A DNA stretch of 64,000 nucleotides from Limnobacter humi (lineage in GTDB: Bacteria > Pseudomonadota > Gammaproteobacteria > Burkholderiales > Burkholderiaceae_B). The DNA lies in contig NZ_JANIGO010000001.1 in assembly GCF_024518835.1 (NCBI RefSeq), positions 682,001 to 746,000 on the forward strand, written 5' to 3'. A program made the translations under genes and the position numbers. How positions within the stretch are numbered: the first letter of the stretch is position 1; every line of letters starts with the position of its first letter. Positions 1-9,387 of the stretch are shown here, in pieces. The notes beneath the pieces were generated by a model. The model had not been told where the DNA came from. It worked only from the letters and a program-made list of their open reading frames with translations, and did no database searches.

Positions 1-99
1 AGCGTCCTGGTTGCTGGGTCGGTTGCCTTGCTCACTGACGGCGGACACATCAAGTTCCAGCAGTGGACCCGGAGTCCACTGCACCGTTCGTTCTGCCAT
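1..99 (-). CDS. pppA: PP2C-family Ser/Thr phosphatase, N-terminal fragment (T6SS PppA-like)
   Basis: Only the first 33 codons are inside the window; the gene continues past the left edge. The ATG directly follows the tagH stop codon with no spacing, so the two are translationally coupled. The visible peptide contains VSEQGNRPSNQDA, which fits the first metal-binding motif of PP2C phosphatases (usually GxR..NED). In T6SS loci PppA removes the phosphate that PpkA places on the FHA protein. The FHA gene next door and the kinase at 13397-15034 support this role. Family from the motif; T6SS role inferred from context. Confidence 0.75.
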   Translation of the reverse strand, partial: MAERTVQWTPGPLLELDVSAVSEQGNRPSNQDA

Positions 100-1254
100 T
101 CAAGTGTCCTGTCGGGGCCCAGGTGCGTCTCGCAGCACATCCTCCAGAAGGCTGGCAAACGGCAGTGATCGCTCACCGCGCAACCATTGAAACTGCTGGC
201 AATAGAGATCCCACATCCGGGCTTTGCGATGGACACCGATGGGCAATGTGATGCCACTCATGCGCTCCAACTGACGCTCAATGTGCCGGGGTGCCAAATG
301 TTGATCCAGCTTTGCCATGACGTGACGGATACCATTGAGCAAATGACCCGATTCATTGAGCAGATCGCTGGACAATTCTTCAAACGCCTGCTCGGTGGAC
401 AGGTAAGCCTCCGAATCGGGATGGATCAACTGGGCCAACGCTTGCGGAACACTGACTGCCACCTTCAATGGATTGTTTGAACGAGCTCGAATGGTGGTTT
501 GATGGCCACCCAACTCCTGTCTCACCAATCGGCGAGCCTCCAGCAATGACAACAGCAGCGCCAAACTTTGGTGTATCACCACCTTGAGACGTTCGGTGTG
601 CATTGGATCCCAGGGTTGAACAAATCGCAGTCCCAAGGCATCGACCCAATCCGCGGACGCTGTCGGCTGTAGCCCCTGCGGCTCGGATTGCAATGCAGGC
701 GACGGTGCATCCAGATCATCCAGCCATAGGCGATGCGATTGCACCGGCGTTCGAACTGGCAGCGGCGTGGGCTCGACAGGCAGGGGGGATGCAATGGGCT
801 CAGGCACTGAGCCCAGCACTGCATCAATTGACCAGGTGCTTCGCGCCAAAGGGTCTTGCAGCCAGACTGGATCGGCGTCAGGTGACAACGGCAGCGGCGA
901 TAACTCAAACGGCTTTGATTCACGCGCTACAAAATACACTTGATAAGGCCCCAATTCCAGCACATCACCAGGCACCAACGGATGGCGTTTTCCAGACTGC
1001 AACACTTCTCCCCGGCGCTGAGTTGGATTGGAACCACGAGGGGTCCAGTAGACCTCATCCTGATGCCGTTCGATCAATGCATGCTCCCGGGAAATAACCC
1101 GACTCGGATCGGGCACCGAATATCGGCAACCCGGTGCGCGACCGAATATCCCACTGCCCGCACCCACGGTCAACACCTGGGCTGCAGGCAGGGACGGGTT
1201 ACTGGGGTCCATGTCATGGTCCTTCACAATCCGAAATTCAAATTCAGCCTGCAT
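100..1254 (-). CDS. tagH: T6SS-associated FHA domain protein TagH/Fha
   Basis: 384 aa. An N-terminal FHA domain (about residues 28-110) shows the phosphothreonine-binding signature: a GR turn followed by SRVISREHA. A proline-rich linker (about 120-200) leads to a helical C-terminal domain typical of T6SS FHA proteins. FHA proteins of this type are substrates and readers of the PpkA/PppA cycle that controls T6SS assembly. The start has a GAGGTG-like ribosome site that overlaps the end of the upstream gene. The linker region holds one copy of the dispersed GGCTCA palindrome, encoding GSVPEP. Confidence 0.85.
   Translation of the reverse strand: MQAEFEFRIVKDHDMDPSNPSLPAAQVLTVGAGSGIFGRAPGCRYSVPDPSRVISREHALIERHQDEVYWTPRGSNPTQRRGEVLQSGKRHPLVPGDVLELGPYQVYFVARESKPFELSPLPLSPDADPVWLQDPLARSTWSIDAVLGSVPEPIASPLPVEPTPLPVRTPVQSHRLWLDDLDAPSPALQSEPQGLQPTASADWVDALGLRFVQPWDPMHTERLKVVIHQSLALLLSLLEARRLVRQELGGHQTTIRARSNNPLKVAVSVPQALAQLIHPDSEAYLSTEQAFEELSSDLLNESGHLLNGIRHVMAKLDQHLAPRHIERQLERMSGITLPIGVHRKARMWDLYCQQFQWLRGERSLPFASLLEDVLRDAPGPRQDT
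797..813. repeat. Dispersed palindrome GGCTCA-N5-TGAGCC, copy 1
   Basis: Arms extend to 8 bp (TGGGCTCA/TGAGCCCA). In the tagH linker; encodes GSVPEP. Confidence 0.85.
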
Positions 1255-1258
1255 ACCA

Positions 1259-2029
1259 TCACCTCAGGATATAAACATCGTCCGGCAACACAGCGAGGTG
1301 ATGTGGCCACACCCACGTTCCGTCACCAGCGGTCGAAACAAAACGCAGCAAGTCATCGCCCTGGGCATTGCAAACCCGATGAAGTGCTGATTTGCGCTGG
1401 GACTGAAATACCCACTGTGTTGGCTCTCGTGCCGCATCATCCAGGGCATGGGTACTCATCAGGGTTTGCAGATGAACACCAAACTGATGCTGCTGCGAGG
1501 AATGATCCTGGCCATATGCCAGGGACAATTCCCGATTTCGCCGGGTGTAGCGTGGTAACAAAAAATCGAGGTCACGTGCGTCCCAAGCAGCAATCCAGCG
1601 GAACAGAAAATCCTCAAGCCGGTCTTGAAGATTATCCAGGACCAGCGGTGGCGGCACATTCAAAAAATCCCAAACGGGAAAGCGCACCGGCAGATCAAAG
1701 GCCACATCCAGCGCGCGCTGGCGGTCCAAGCGCTCACCCATGGCCCGATTCGTGGTGAACTCGTACAGCACTTCGGGTTCAACCCAATGCTGATCGCCGC
1801 GGTGTTTGTTCAACACCAAGCGACAATTCAATTCCAGCGGCCTGCCCAGTCGGTGCTGGTGATTGCTGGGTACCGTGATGCACAAACGGTTTTCACCAGC
1901 ACGCACGAATTCATGAATGGGCCTGGAATAAGGCGAACCCGCCGGAACACTACCAACAACCACACCATTGAGTTGGAGCTCCACCCGCTGATCGAGCGGT
2001 TCAAGCATCAGACACAACAATTTATCCAT
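1259..2029 (-). CDS. Unrecognised T6SS-locus protein, 256 aa
   Basis: I do not recognise the family. There is no signal peptide or membrane segment, so it is probably cytoplasmic. The first ~90 residues look like a beta-rich module, with alternating hydrophobic strands around NGVVVGSVPAG and ENRLCITV. The second half holds a helical stretch, FLFRWIAAWDARDLDFLLPRY, split here as FLFRWIAAW and DARDLDFLLPRY, loosely resembling SnoaL/NTF2-like folds; that is weak inference. Its ATG overlaps the end of the 624-aa gene by 8 bases and has a GGGAG ribosome site. It lies between vgrG and tagH in one leftward operon, so a part in T6SS effector loading or regulation is plausible but unproven. Confidence 0.6.
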   Translation of the reverse strand: MDKLLCLMLEPLDQRVELQLNGVVVGSVPAGSPYSRPIHEFVRAGENRLCITVPSNHQHRLGRPLELNCRLVLNKHRGDQHWVEPEVLYEFTTNRAMGERLDRQRALDVAFDLPVRFPVWDFLNVPPPLVLDNLQDRLEDFLFRWIAAWDARDLDFLLPRYTRRNRELSLAYGQDHSSQQHQFGVHLQTLMSTHALDDAAREPTQWVFQSQRKSALHRVCNAQGDDLLRFVSTAGDGTWVWPHHLAVLPDDVYILR

Positions 2030-3896
2030 GTGGGGACTCCCATTGCTGCAAGGTCTGCTCCTGGCCCAGCACGATGCGACGGGATAAGATTCCCTGCCAT
2101 GCGCACCAGCCCGTCATTTGCACCACAGGTGGTTGATAATCCAGACTTGCGCTGGCTTGAAGATGATCGGCAAGGTCACGCCACAAGCGCACCCGAAGCG
2201 CCACGCAGCCAGACTGTATCTCCGACAATTGCCACTCAGGCCAGCCCGGCTTTCGCACAGACACCAGCGCTATCAACAAAGGCCATGTCAGGGTTTGTGA
2301 CCAAAACGGCTGACCGGTCAGCAAATGCTCGGTACTGCACAGGGTGGACCCCGACTCATGGGCTGCAACCGGGGGCTGTATTCGAACCCGCAGTTCAACA
2401 GACTGGGGACCAACCATGCCATGAAGGGTGACCCATTCATGCCCGTTATCCGATAACGTGGGCTCTGCATGGAGCTGGTGTTCAACATGCCACTGCCAAA
2501 CCATGCCATGGCTTCCAGGCGTCTGCATCCACCAGCCTTGAAGTTCTGCACGGGCATGCAGCATGGCGCCAAGAATCAAACCTTGATCCCGCTCAGTGTT
2601 AGCGGCAGGCAAGGGTACCAACCATGAATCAAACCACAGGGCAGTGTCCAGCGGATACTCTGCAATACGATTCAATTGAATACGCTCTGCTTTGTCAGCT
2701 GGACCACACGACAACACCGGGGCGCCCCCTTGCCAATCGAATTGCACATGCAACACACGGTCATCGCGCACACGCAGGGTTTTCAAGGGGTATTGCGCCT
2801 GTGAATCACTGGGCACACACACTGACCACTGTGCCAACTCAGGGCTTCCAGGCAGGTAACGGGGCGATGCAGCCTGTTTCAGCACCCACAGGGCATCTGC
2901 AGGAATGCTGGGCAAGGTCGACAAATCGGCACGTGGCCATTGGTCACTGCCGGCAAAGCCCAATGTCATGGGTCCAATGGGGGAGCCCGACTGATCATCC
3001 GCATTCAACAGCCATTCAGCCCAATTTACAGAACGGCCACCTGTGCCCAACACATCCAGGGCCATGCCCATACCGGCAAATTGTTGGTGTACCGCATGCA
3101 GGCCATTCAAAAGCGCTTCGGTTTTGGTCGCACGCGCGGCATCCCCTGGCGGTGTCGTCAACGCCTGGTGAACCAACAGCGGGTTCCACAGGCGCAACGC
3201 GGTTTCGCAACGCATCAATCCCTGGAAGTAAATGCTGCACAGCAAACTGGCAGCCACATCATGGGCAGTTGCCGATGGATGATCAAGCGCCAGGCCTAAC
3301 CAGTGCGTACCCAAAAGCCCTGCATCCTCGGGTATTGGCACACCAGCGGCCGCCATCACCGACGACAAAGCCTTTGCATGCAAGCGGGCAGACAATGCAT
3401 GCAAAGAATCTTCAATCAATGAACCCTGGCAGACAGTCAGTCTCGAATGCTCCATTGGCTGCACACGATCAATGGGGGTTGCCCAATCGGCCGGTCGATA
3501 CTGTGTCTCCCAGACATGCTGACGACACAGACTAATCGCTTCAACACCCAGCCACCAGGCTGATGACTGTGGCGACTGCAAACACAGCGCCAAGTAATCG
3601 GGCACATACCATGGGGACCACACCGTATTTCCGTTGGCAGATTTCGCACGGTTCAAGCGACGCAACCTATTTTTCGCTGACACAGTGTCGTCGTTCAACC
3701 ACAACACCACTGCATCTTGCGCAGCCGACCATGGAAGCGCCAACGAATGGGGGTCGATTTTGTTGGCAGGCAGACACCAGGCTTGCAGATGCTCAGCCAG
3801 CCAGACCTTCTCGGTGGGCGGTCGCAGACTTAGTGTCCAATCGGCTTGTCGTTGACTGCCCACCTCCAGCGGGGCAAGCACCCAGGCCTGAATCAT
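2022..3896 (-). CDS. Unrecognised T6SS-locus protein, 624 aa, downstream of vgrG
   Basis: Large protein rich in Trp, His and Gln, with no signal peptide and no clear membrane helix. No family was recognised. A middle part (about 160-290) is Ala/Leu-rich and probably helical; the C-terminal half is strand-rich. Its ATG overlaps the vgrG stop in an ATGA, so it is tightly coupled to vgrG. Genes directly behind vgrG often encode effectors, adaptors or immunity proteins. The large size, the missing secretion signal and a following small gene would fit either an effector or a structural accessory; the sequence alone does not decide. Confidence 0.6.
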   Translation of the reverse strand: MIQAWVLAPLEVGSQRQADWTLSLRPPTEKVWLAEHLQAWCLPANKIDPHSLALPWSAAQDAVVLWLNDDTVSAKNRLRRLNRAKSANGNTVWSPWYVPDYLALCLQSPQSSAWWLGVEAISLCRQHVWETQYRPADWATPIDRVQPMEHSRLTVCQGSLIEDSLHALSARLHAKALSSVMAAAGVPIPEDAGLLGTHWLGLALDHPSATAHDVAASLLCSIYFQGLMRCETALRLWNPLLVHQALTTPPGDAARATKTEALLNGLHAVHQQFAGMGMALDVLGTGGRSVNWAEWLLNADDQSGSPIGPMTLGFAGSDQWPRADLSTLPSIPADALWVLKQAASPRYLPGSPELAQWSVCVPSDSQAQYPLKTLRVRDDRVLHVQFDWQGGAPVLSCGPADKAERIQLNRIAEYPLDTALWFDSWLVPLPAANTERDQGLILGAMLHARAELQGWWMQTPGSHGMVWQWHVEHQLHAEPTLSDNGHEWVTLHGMVGPQSVELRVRIQPPVAAHESGSTLCSTEHLLTGQPFWSQTLTWPLLIALVSVRKPGWPEWQLSEIQSGCVALRVRLWRDLADHLQASASLDYQPPVVQMTGWCAWQGILSRRIVLGQEQTLQQWESPHG

Positions 3897-5962
3897 GAGC
3901 CAACGCCCGCCAATGGATCAACGGGTGGTGATACAGGGGCTGGCTTTTCAGGCTCATCGGGTGAGCCTGGCTTGGCTGTGCTGGCTACTGATACCGATCC
4001 GCCAGCGTTGACAAGTACGGCACGGCCATTCAAAAACACGCCTGCCGGGGACACCAGCAACGAGGAGGCACCACAAGTAAAACTCAGACCTGCACCAGCT
4101 GTGAGGTGGAGTGCAGAGCCTGCATGCAGGTTGATGCTGGCTGGGCTGCTGGCATTCAATCCCTGCCCAGCCCTTACCTCAAGACTGCCAGTGGATTCAA
4201 GCGATCCGGTTCCACCGGTGTTCACCGTCATGTCGCTTTGCACGCCGAGATCCAGCGCACCCTGGACTTGTATCCGAACATCGTCGTTGACACGCACATT
4301 CAACATGCCCTCGATCTGTGCCATGACTTTGCCCAGAACATGCCTGGACACATCCTGCTTGATCTGTTCGATCAGGTGCCCGTTGACCAGCAGATGGGAG
4401 TCCGCGCCAATTTCCACCTGGCTGTGATGTTTGATCAATGCGCGGTAATCCCTCTCCGCCTGAAACCAGACATATTCTTCGCCCCGCTTGTCGTCAAAGC
4501 GCAGCTCATTGAAGTTACTGGCCGTGCCATGCTCGGTTGAGCGGGTTCGCCAACCCGACACTGTTTTTTGATCTGGCAGGGGGTAAGGCACGGGTTGTTC
4601 CGCGTTATAGAGCACACCCGTCACCAGGGGGCGATCGGGATCACCATCTTCGAACGACACCCACACTTCCTGTCCGATCCTGGGAACCGTCACAAATCCC
4701 CAACCCTTGCCTGCCGCAGGAAAGGCCACACGCACCCAACAAGAACTGTGCGCATTGCGCTGACCATAACGATCCCAATAAAACTGGACTTTGATCCGTC
4801 CAAACTCGTCGGTGTAGATTTCCTGACCTTCCGGCCCGACGACAAGCGCGGGCAAGGGGCCTTTGGCCAGGGGTTTGCGGGCTTTGCGCACAGCCCGGAA
4901 AGGCGTCGCATGGGGAATGGCCTCGAAGTCACACTGAAAGATGGACATTCCGCCCCCGTGCCCTTCGACAGGTGCCTCCCGAAGGCCAATCTGGGTGCGT
5001 GTGAGCAACACGGTGTCCGTCAACACCGGGTTGTCAGGACACGCAATTGAACACACCCGACCAACCCTCAAACCTCGCGCATTGCTGTGCCCGGAAAAAA
5101 CCCAAGCCTGCGCAGCAGACTCTTGCTGTCGCAATTGACTGTAGGCAGTGCCCTCGGTTGCAGTGTCATATTCGCCGGGGTATTCAAACAATTCGAAGGG
5201 CTGGTTGTACGGCAAGACCTGACCAGCTTGCTGGGTCAGCAACGCGGCGGAAGGCGTGGTGAAGTTGTAATCGCTGTGGGCATGGCGATGGGCTTGAATG
5301 CGTTTCGTCGCAGTCCAGCGCTGAACCACCTCTTGTTCCGTCAAGCGACCACCGTGTGCAATTGAATTCACCGTCAGGCTTGGGCAATCCTCACTGGGCC
5401 TGTGTGCAGCCATGTCGTCCACCAGCACCAGCGTGTGGCCCTGCTCGGAATGCTCAAAATAAAAATACAAGCCCTCTTGTTCAAACAGTCGCGATAAAAA
5501 ATGGTAATCGCTCTCCCCAAACTGAACGCAATAGTCCCAAACCCGGTGCTGCTGTCGAGTCTCATCGCGCCATTGAACAGCCGGGTGTGCATGCCTGGCC
5601 AACACGGATTTGGCAATGTCCACCACGGACTGTTGCTGGTACACGCGAAAGTCCTGATTGCGGGTGAGCAACCAGGTCCACGAGCGAAGTTCAAATTGGT
5701 ACAGGCATGCCCCTTGGGACGCCATGTCCCCAAGCTGCATTTGAACAACCACCCCCTGGAAGTGCCGGTGTTGTTGATCGCGCGTTTCAAAACTGAAAGC
5801 CAGTGTTTTTCCCAAATAGAGATCGGGATCCAGACGGGCACTTTCAGCATGGCACAGAAGCGTTGCGCAGGCATGCTCAGACAGCCCCTCCAGCAGTGTG
5901 GCTGAATGAAACACCAGTGGCTCGTGCGGCGCTGAGCCGCTGAACTGGATCATTCGATTCAT
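3893..5962 (-). CDS. vgrG: T6SS spike protein VgrG (TssI)
   Basis: 689 aa from the chosen start. It has the gp27-like base (about 1-370), the OB-fold with GRIKVQFYWDRYG and WVRVAFPAAGKGWG, and the repetitive beta-helix of the gp5-like spike. The spike ends in an Ala/Gly/Ser-rich stretch and a Pro-rich tail. VgrG trimers cap the Hcp tube and carry effectors. No long catalytic C-terminal extension is present, so it is not an obvious evolved VgrG. The open frame extends upstream to 6055, but that would overlap ompA by 89 bases; the ATG at 5962 lies 4 bases past the ompA stop and is preferred. A GGCTCA palindrome in the tail encodes GSPDEP. Confidence 0.93.
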   Translation of the reverse strand: MNRMIQFSGSAPHEPLVFHSATLLEGLSEHACATLLCHAESARLDPDLYLGKTLAFSFETRDQQHRHFQGVVVQMQLGDMASQGACLYQFELRSWTWLLTRNQDFRVYQQQSVVDIAKSVLARHAHPAVQWRDETRQQHRVWDYCVQFGESDYHFLSRLFEQEGLYFYFEHSEQGHTLVLVDDMAAHRPSEDCPSLTVNSIAHGGRLTEQEVVQRWTATKRIQAHRHAHSDYNFTTPSAALLTQQAGQVLPYNQPFELFEYPGEYDTATEGTAYSQLRQQESAAQAWVFSGHSNARGLRVGRVCSIACPDNPVLTDTVLLTRTQIGLREAPVEGHGGGMSIFQCDFEAIPHATPFRAVRKARKPLAKGPLPALVVGPEGQEIYTDEFGRIKVQFYWDRYGQRNAHSSCWVRVAFPAAGKGWGFVTVPRIGQEVWVSFEDGDPDRPLVTGVLYNAEQPVPYPLPDQKTVSGWRTRSTEHGTASNFNELRFDDKRGEEYVWFQAERDYRALIKHHSQVEIGADSHLLVNGHLIEQIKQDVSRHVLGKVMAQIEGMLNVRVNDDVRIQVQGALDLGVQSDMTVNTGGTGSLESTGSLEVRAGQGLNASSPASINLHAGSALHLTAGAGLSFTCGASSLLVSPAGVFLNGRAVLVNAGGSVSVASTAKPGSPDEPEKPAPVSPPVDPLAGVGS
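3951..3967. repeat. Dispersed palindrome, copy 2
   Basis: 8-bp arms CAGGCTCA/TGAGCCTG. In the vgrG C-terminal tail; encodes GSPDEP. Confidence 0.85.
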
Positions 5963-5966
5963 GGCG

Positions 5967-6506
5967 TCAGGGTGCTCGGCCAATTTCAACACGTCGATTG
6001 GCCGATGAGAACGGATTATCCACGTCAGCCAGTTGCTGGGCTCCCTTGCCCTCAACGGTCAGCAAGCCGGGCGACACCCCTTTGCCGATCAGGTAATCCT
6101 TGACCGCCTTGGCCCGTGCTTGAGACAGGGCGAGATTGAACGCTGCATCACCACTGGCATCGGCATGTCCCGTCACCACAATCGCAGGGGAGCCAGCAGG
6201 TCGGGTCACCAACACCTCGGCAAACACATCCAGTTGCCTGCGCAATGCATCGGGCAGATCCGCGGAGCCCAAGCGAAAGTGCGCATTCGGAATTGAAAAG
6301 CGAACAGCCGGTTTGAAACCCATGCACTGAAAGCCGTTGCGTTTCAGCTCCTCGCACGCGTCTTCGGGAAATAACCCCTCCCGAACATCCGCTGCCTTCG
6401 GTACTCGACGACCCAAATCAATCACGGCTGAATCGGCCAAGGCATCCAACCCACAAACCATACCAAACACGAAAAAACACCACTTAAATGCCCTGATGCA
6501 CGTCAT
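5967..6506 (-). CDS. OmpA-family peptidoglycan-binding protein, T6SS-linked
   Basis: 179 aa with an N-terminal hydrophobic signal sequence that probably ends near residue 24 (GLDALA). The C-terminal half is an OmpA domain: FRLGSADLPDALRRQLD, TGHADASGDAAFNLALSQAR and RRVEIG near the end. Such domains bind diaminopimelate of peptidoglycan. It is the first gene of the leftward T6SS arm, four bases ahead of vgrG, so it probably anchors or aids passage of the apparatus through the cell wall. It is distinct from the OmpA-like tail of TssL encoded in the opposite arm. Confidence 0.8.
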   Translation of the reverse strand: MTCIRAFKWCFFVFGMVCGLDALADSAVIDLGRRVPKAADVREGLFPEDACEELKRNGFQCMGFKPAVRFSIPNAHFRLGSADLPDALRRQLDVFAEVLVTRPAGSPAIVVTGHADASGDAAFNLALSQARAKAVKDYLIGKGVSPGLLTVEGKGAQQLADVDNPFSSANRRVEIGRAP

Positions 6507-6663
6507 AGCTACTCCTTTGTGGGTACGTCAATGCAGAAACAATCACCCCGAAACGCTTTCTGCTACGCTTTTCTTGGCAAGTTGCGGAGTCTAGTCGTTC
6601 TGATTTTTTTCCGTCTTCGAGTGATACTCGCCACCCATCGAATCACGCAAAGCATCCCCCGAC

Positions 6664-8007
6664 ATGACTAAAAACAATCCAGTGCTGTGGACTGAAGGTT
6701 TGTTTCTGCTGCCACAACATTTCCAGCAACAGGAACGTTACTTGCTGACTCAGATCCAGAGCAGACTGCGCGACTTTCAGGCCCATGTGCACGGCTTCAC
6801 AGACCTTGAACTGGACAACGCGGCACTTCAAGCGGGGCAAATCAGCATTCTTCGTGCCACCGGCTACTTTGCCGATGGCACGCGGTTCGACATTCCATCT
6901 GAAGCGGCAGCGCCAGCCAGTCTGGAGCTTCCAGATCACCTTCCATCGCAAATCATTTGGTTGGCCCTACCATCACCGCACCCCCTGGAAAGCCACTTGG
7001 CTGTGGACAACCAGACAGGCCGCTACAACATGGTTCAGGCGGATGTTCGAAATGTGTCGGCGCCGGATGGCCTGTTGGACACTCTAGAACTGGGTCAACT
7101 ATGCCTACGGCTGATGCGGGACGATGAACCACGACAGGGGTATATTTGCCTGCCGGTGGTTCTGGTGAAATCGGTGGAAGACCGCCATGTTCATTTGGAC
7201 ACCACCTACATTGCCCCCCACCTGAACTGCCGCACGCAGCCCAACATTCAGCGTTACTGCAACAGTGTGTTGGGTTTGCTGGGCAATCGGATCGAGCACC
7301 TCAAAAACCGCAGCTTCCGGACAAACAGCCACAGCAGCAGTGAATTGGGGGACTTCCTGTTGTTACAGTCCTGCATGGCTCATCACTTAAGCCTGTCGCA
7401 TTTAATTCAAAGACCCACACTGCATCCTGAATTGCTGTACCTTCATTTTCTGCAGTGCCTGGGCAGCTTGTGTGTACATAGCCACGTTCAAATTGGTCTG
7501 AACTTCCAGCCGCACTATCTCCACGATGACTTGGCGCTGAGTTTCCAGCAATTGGTGGACGCCATCTCGGAGGCACTGTCTGTCACGCATGACCAGCGAG
7601 TCCACGCCATTCCCCTGCAAGCAAAGGGCAATGGCGTGTATCTCGCCAACATCACGGACCCAGGGCTGATTTCAACTGCGCATTTTGTTCTGACCATTCG
7701 GGCCGATGTACCCGACGCGCTGATCCGGGAACGATTTCCAAGCACTGTCAAAATTGGTCCTGCGGATCGGCTGCGCGATTTGGTCAATCTCAATTTGCCG
7801 GGTGTGCGCCTCAAGCATCTGAATAGCGCACCGCCAGCACTGCCGTATTACGCAGATCATTTGTATTACCAACTGGAAACCCGAAGCGATGTGCTGTGGA
7901 AGCAATTGCCGGAAACAGGTCACCTGGCGCTACACTGCGCTGGTGAATTTCCGGGGCTTCGGCTGGAATTGTGGGCGATCCAAGCGCCAGGGGAGCAATC
8001 CACATGA
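6664..8007 (+). CDS. tssK: T6SS baseplate protein TssK
   Basis: 447 aa, the usual TssK length. The N-terminus WTEGLFLLPQHFQQQERY is the typical TssK opening that binds the wedge complex. The C-terminal domain contacts the TssL/TssM membrane complex. It starts the rightward T6SS arm. No strong ribosome site is seen before the ATG. The TGA overlaps the start of tssL in an ATGA. The divergent gap to ompA (6507-6663) must hold promoters for both arms, but I could not assign a convincing -35/-10 or sigma-54 site there. Confidence 0.93.
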   Translation: MTKNNPVLWTEGLFLLPQHFQQQERYLLTQIQSRLRDFQAHVHGFTDLELDNAALQAGQISILRATGYFADGTRFDIPSEAAAPASLELPDHLPSQIIWLALPSPHPLESHLAVDNQTGRYNMVQADVRNVSAPDGLLDTLELGQLCLRLMRDDEPRQGYICLPVVLVKSVEDRHVHLDTTYIAPHLNCRTQPNIQRYCNSVLGLLGNRIEHLKNRSFRTNSHSSSELGDFLLLQSCMAHHLSLSHLIQRPTLHPELLYLHFLQCLGSLCVHSHVQIGLNFQPHYLHDDLALSFQQLVDAISEALSVTHDQRVHAIPLQAKGNGVYLANITDPGLISTAHFVLTIRADVPDALIRERFPSTVKIGPADRLRDLVNLNLPGVRLKHLNSAPPALPYYADHLYYQLETRSDVLWKQLPETGHLALHCAGEFPGLRLELWAIQAPGEQST

Positions 8008-9380
8008 CAGACGACCCACTGTTCAGCCTGGGTGGTGAACGCACGGTGATCAAACCGCGCCTAGCCCGCGCAGCCAATACTGCAAAACAGCCCGCCACCG
8101 ATGCACTGGACAACCTTCTGGGTTGTTCAATGGAGGCCCGCCCTGGAAGCACTGCGGCCAATACAGACCCTGATTGGGCCTACGCGCTGCGGCGATTTGC
8201 TGGTGGAGCACCCAGCTTTACAAACAATGTTTTACTGCAGCACAGCATTGGCCTGCTTCGGCTTGGCCACAGCATACAGACGCAAGCGGCGTTAACCCGA
8301 CCAGATCTGCTGGCTGACACCTGCATGGCTGGCCTGAAAGCTTTGGATAGCCATCTGCAACGGCTGAATCGTCCCCAGGCCGAACGCGTATCCGTTCGGT
8401 ATTTGCTGTGCAGCATGCTGGACGAGTTTGCCGCAAATACGCCATGGGGCGGTTCAGGCCTGTGGGCCAAGCACAGCTTGCTGCTGCATTTTTTTCAGGA
8501 AACCTGGGGGGGTGAAAAATGCTTTTCGCTGCTGCAGCGTTTCATGCAAACACCGGCTGAACATCGGGATTTGCTGGAATTGATGCTGTGGATTCTGGCC
8601 AGTGGATTCAAAGGAAAATACCACGTCGAGGCCCAAGGCGACTGGGCCATTGCCCAGCTGCTTGGACAGGTTTACCGTCTACTTGGTCAAACCCGAAATC
8701 CCAACCAGGTGTTCAACAATACAGCGTGGACCAGCAAGGCCCCTGCGCTCAAACAGGGTTTGAAAATCCTGCCGATTTCCCTGCCTGTCGGTGCGGCGCT
8801 GTTGGTGATGGCAATGCTATTTGCCGTGTTGCGAGGCCTGTTGAACATTGAATCCGATGCAACCCAACAGGCTTTTGATCGACTGACCTGGCCGGAAACT
8901 GCTCGAAGTTCCACAGCCGCGCCGTTGTCCATGACAGCCCAGTTTCCCGAGCAACTCAGCCTAGTTCGTCAATTGCAAGACGATATTGTGAACGGATACC
9001 TAACCCTTCGCGAGCAGGGGTCTCGTTCCACCGTTATCCTGACCAGTGACCACCTGTTTGATTCTGGTCGTGCAGACATCCATCCTGCGGCAATACCCCT
9101 GCTAGTCCGAGTCGCTCAGGCGATGGCCACCCACCCAGGCCACATCACCATCACTGGTTACACCGACGATCAACCCATCCGTTCTTTGCGCTATCCCTCG
9201 AATTGGCAATTGTCAGAGGACCGTGCGCGCCACGTGCGCGCATTGGTGGCCCCCCACTTGCCCAATGTGGAGATGGTCAGCGAGGGTGCTGGTTCGGCCA
9301 ACCCACTCGTCAGCAACGCAACACCGGAAGGCCGAGCAAAAAACAGGCGTGTGGAAATCACGCTGAACCACAAACCCTGA
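8004..9380 (+). CDS. tssL: T6SS membrane protein TssL (DotU) with OmpA-like C-terminal domain
   Basis: 458 aa from the ATG at 8004, which overlaps the tssK stop and has GGGAG upstream; a frame starting at 7971 is longer but not supported. The cytoplasmic DotU domain (about 50-235) includes VRYLLCSMLDEFAANTPWG. One transmembrane helix follows (about 255-280, VGAALLVMAMLFAVL). The periplasmic OmpA-like domain at about 330-455 has DSGRADIHPAAIPLL, ITGYTDDQPI and RRVEI. This is the form of TssL that binds peptidoglycan by itself, removing the need for a separate TagL. Confidence 0.93.
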   Translation: MTDDPLFSLGGERTVIKPRLARAANTAKQPATDALDNLLGCSMEARPGSTAANTDPDWAYALRRFAGGAPSFTNNVLLQHSIGLLRLGHSIQTQAALTRPDLLADTCMAGLKALDSHLQRLNRPQAERVSVRYLLCSMLDEFAANTPWGGSGLWAKHSLLLHFFQETWGGEKCFSLLQRFMQTPAEHRDLLELMLWILASGFKGKYHVEAQGDWAIAQLLGQVYRLLGQTRNPNQVFNNTAWTSKAPALKQGLKILPISLPVGAALLVMAMLFAVLRGLLNIESDATQQAFDRLTWPETARSSTAAPLSMTAQFPEQLSLVRQLQDDIVNGYLTLREQGSRSTVILTSDHLFDSGRADIHPAAIPLLVRVAQAMATHPGHITITGYTDDQPIRSLRYPSNWQLSEDRARHVRALVAPHLPNVEMVSEGAGSANPLVSNATPEGRAKNRRVEITLNHKP

Positions 9381-9387
9381 ATTCACC

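Noticed and set aside
6507-6663. Sigma-54-like TTGGCAAGTTGC between the T6SS arms
   Set aside because: The GG and GC pairs are only 6 bases apart instead of 10, so it is not a valid -24/-12 promoter.
7377-7393. Further copy of the dispersed palindrome in tssK (GGCTCA-N5-TAAGCC)
   Set aside because: One arm is mismatched; listed only as a possible degenerate copy and not counted among the eight.
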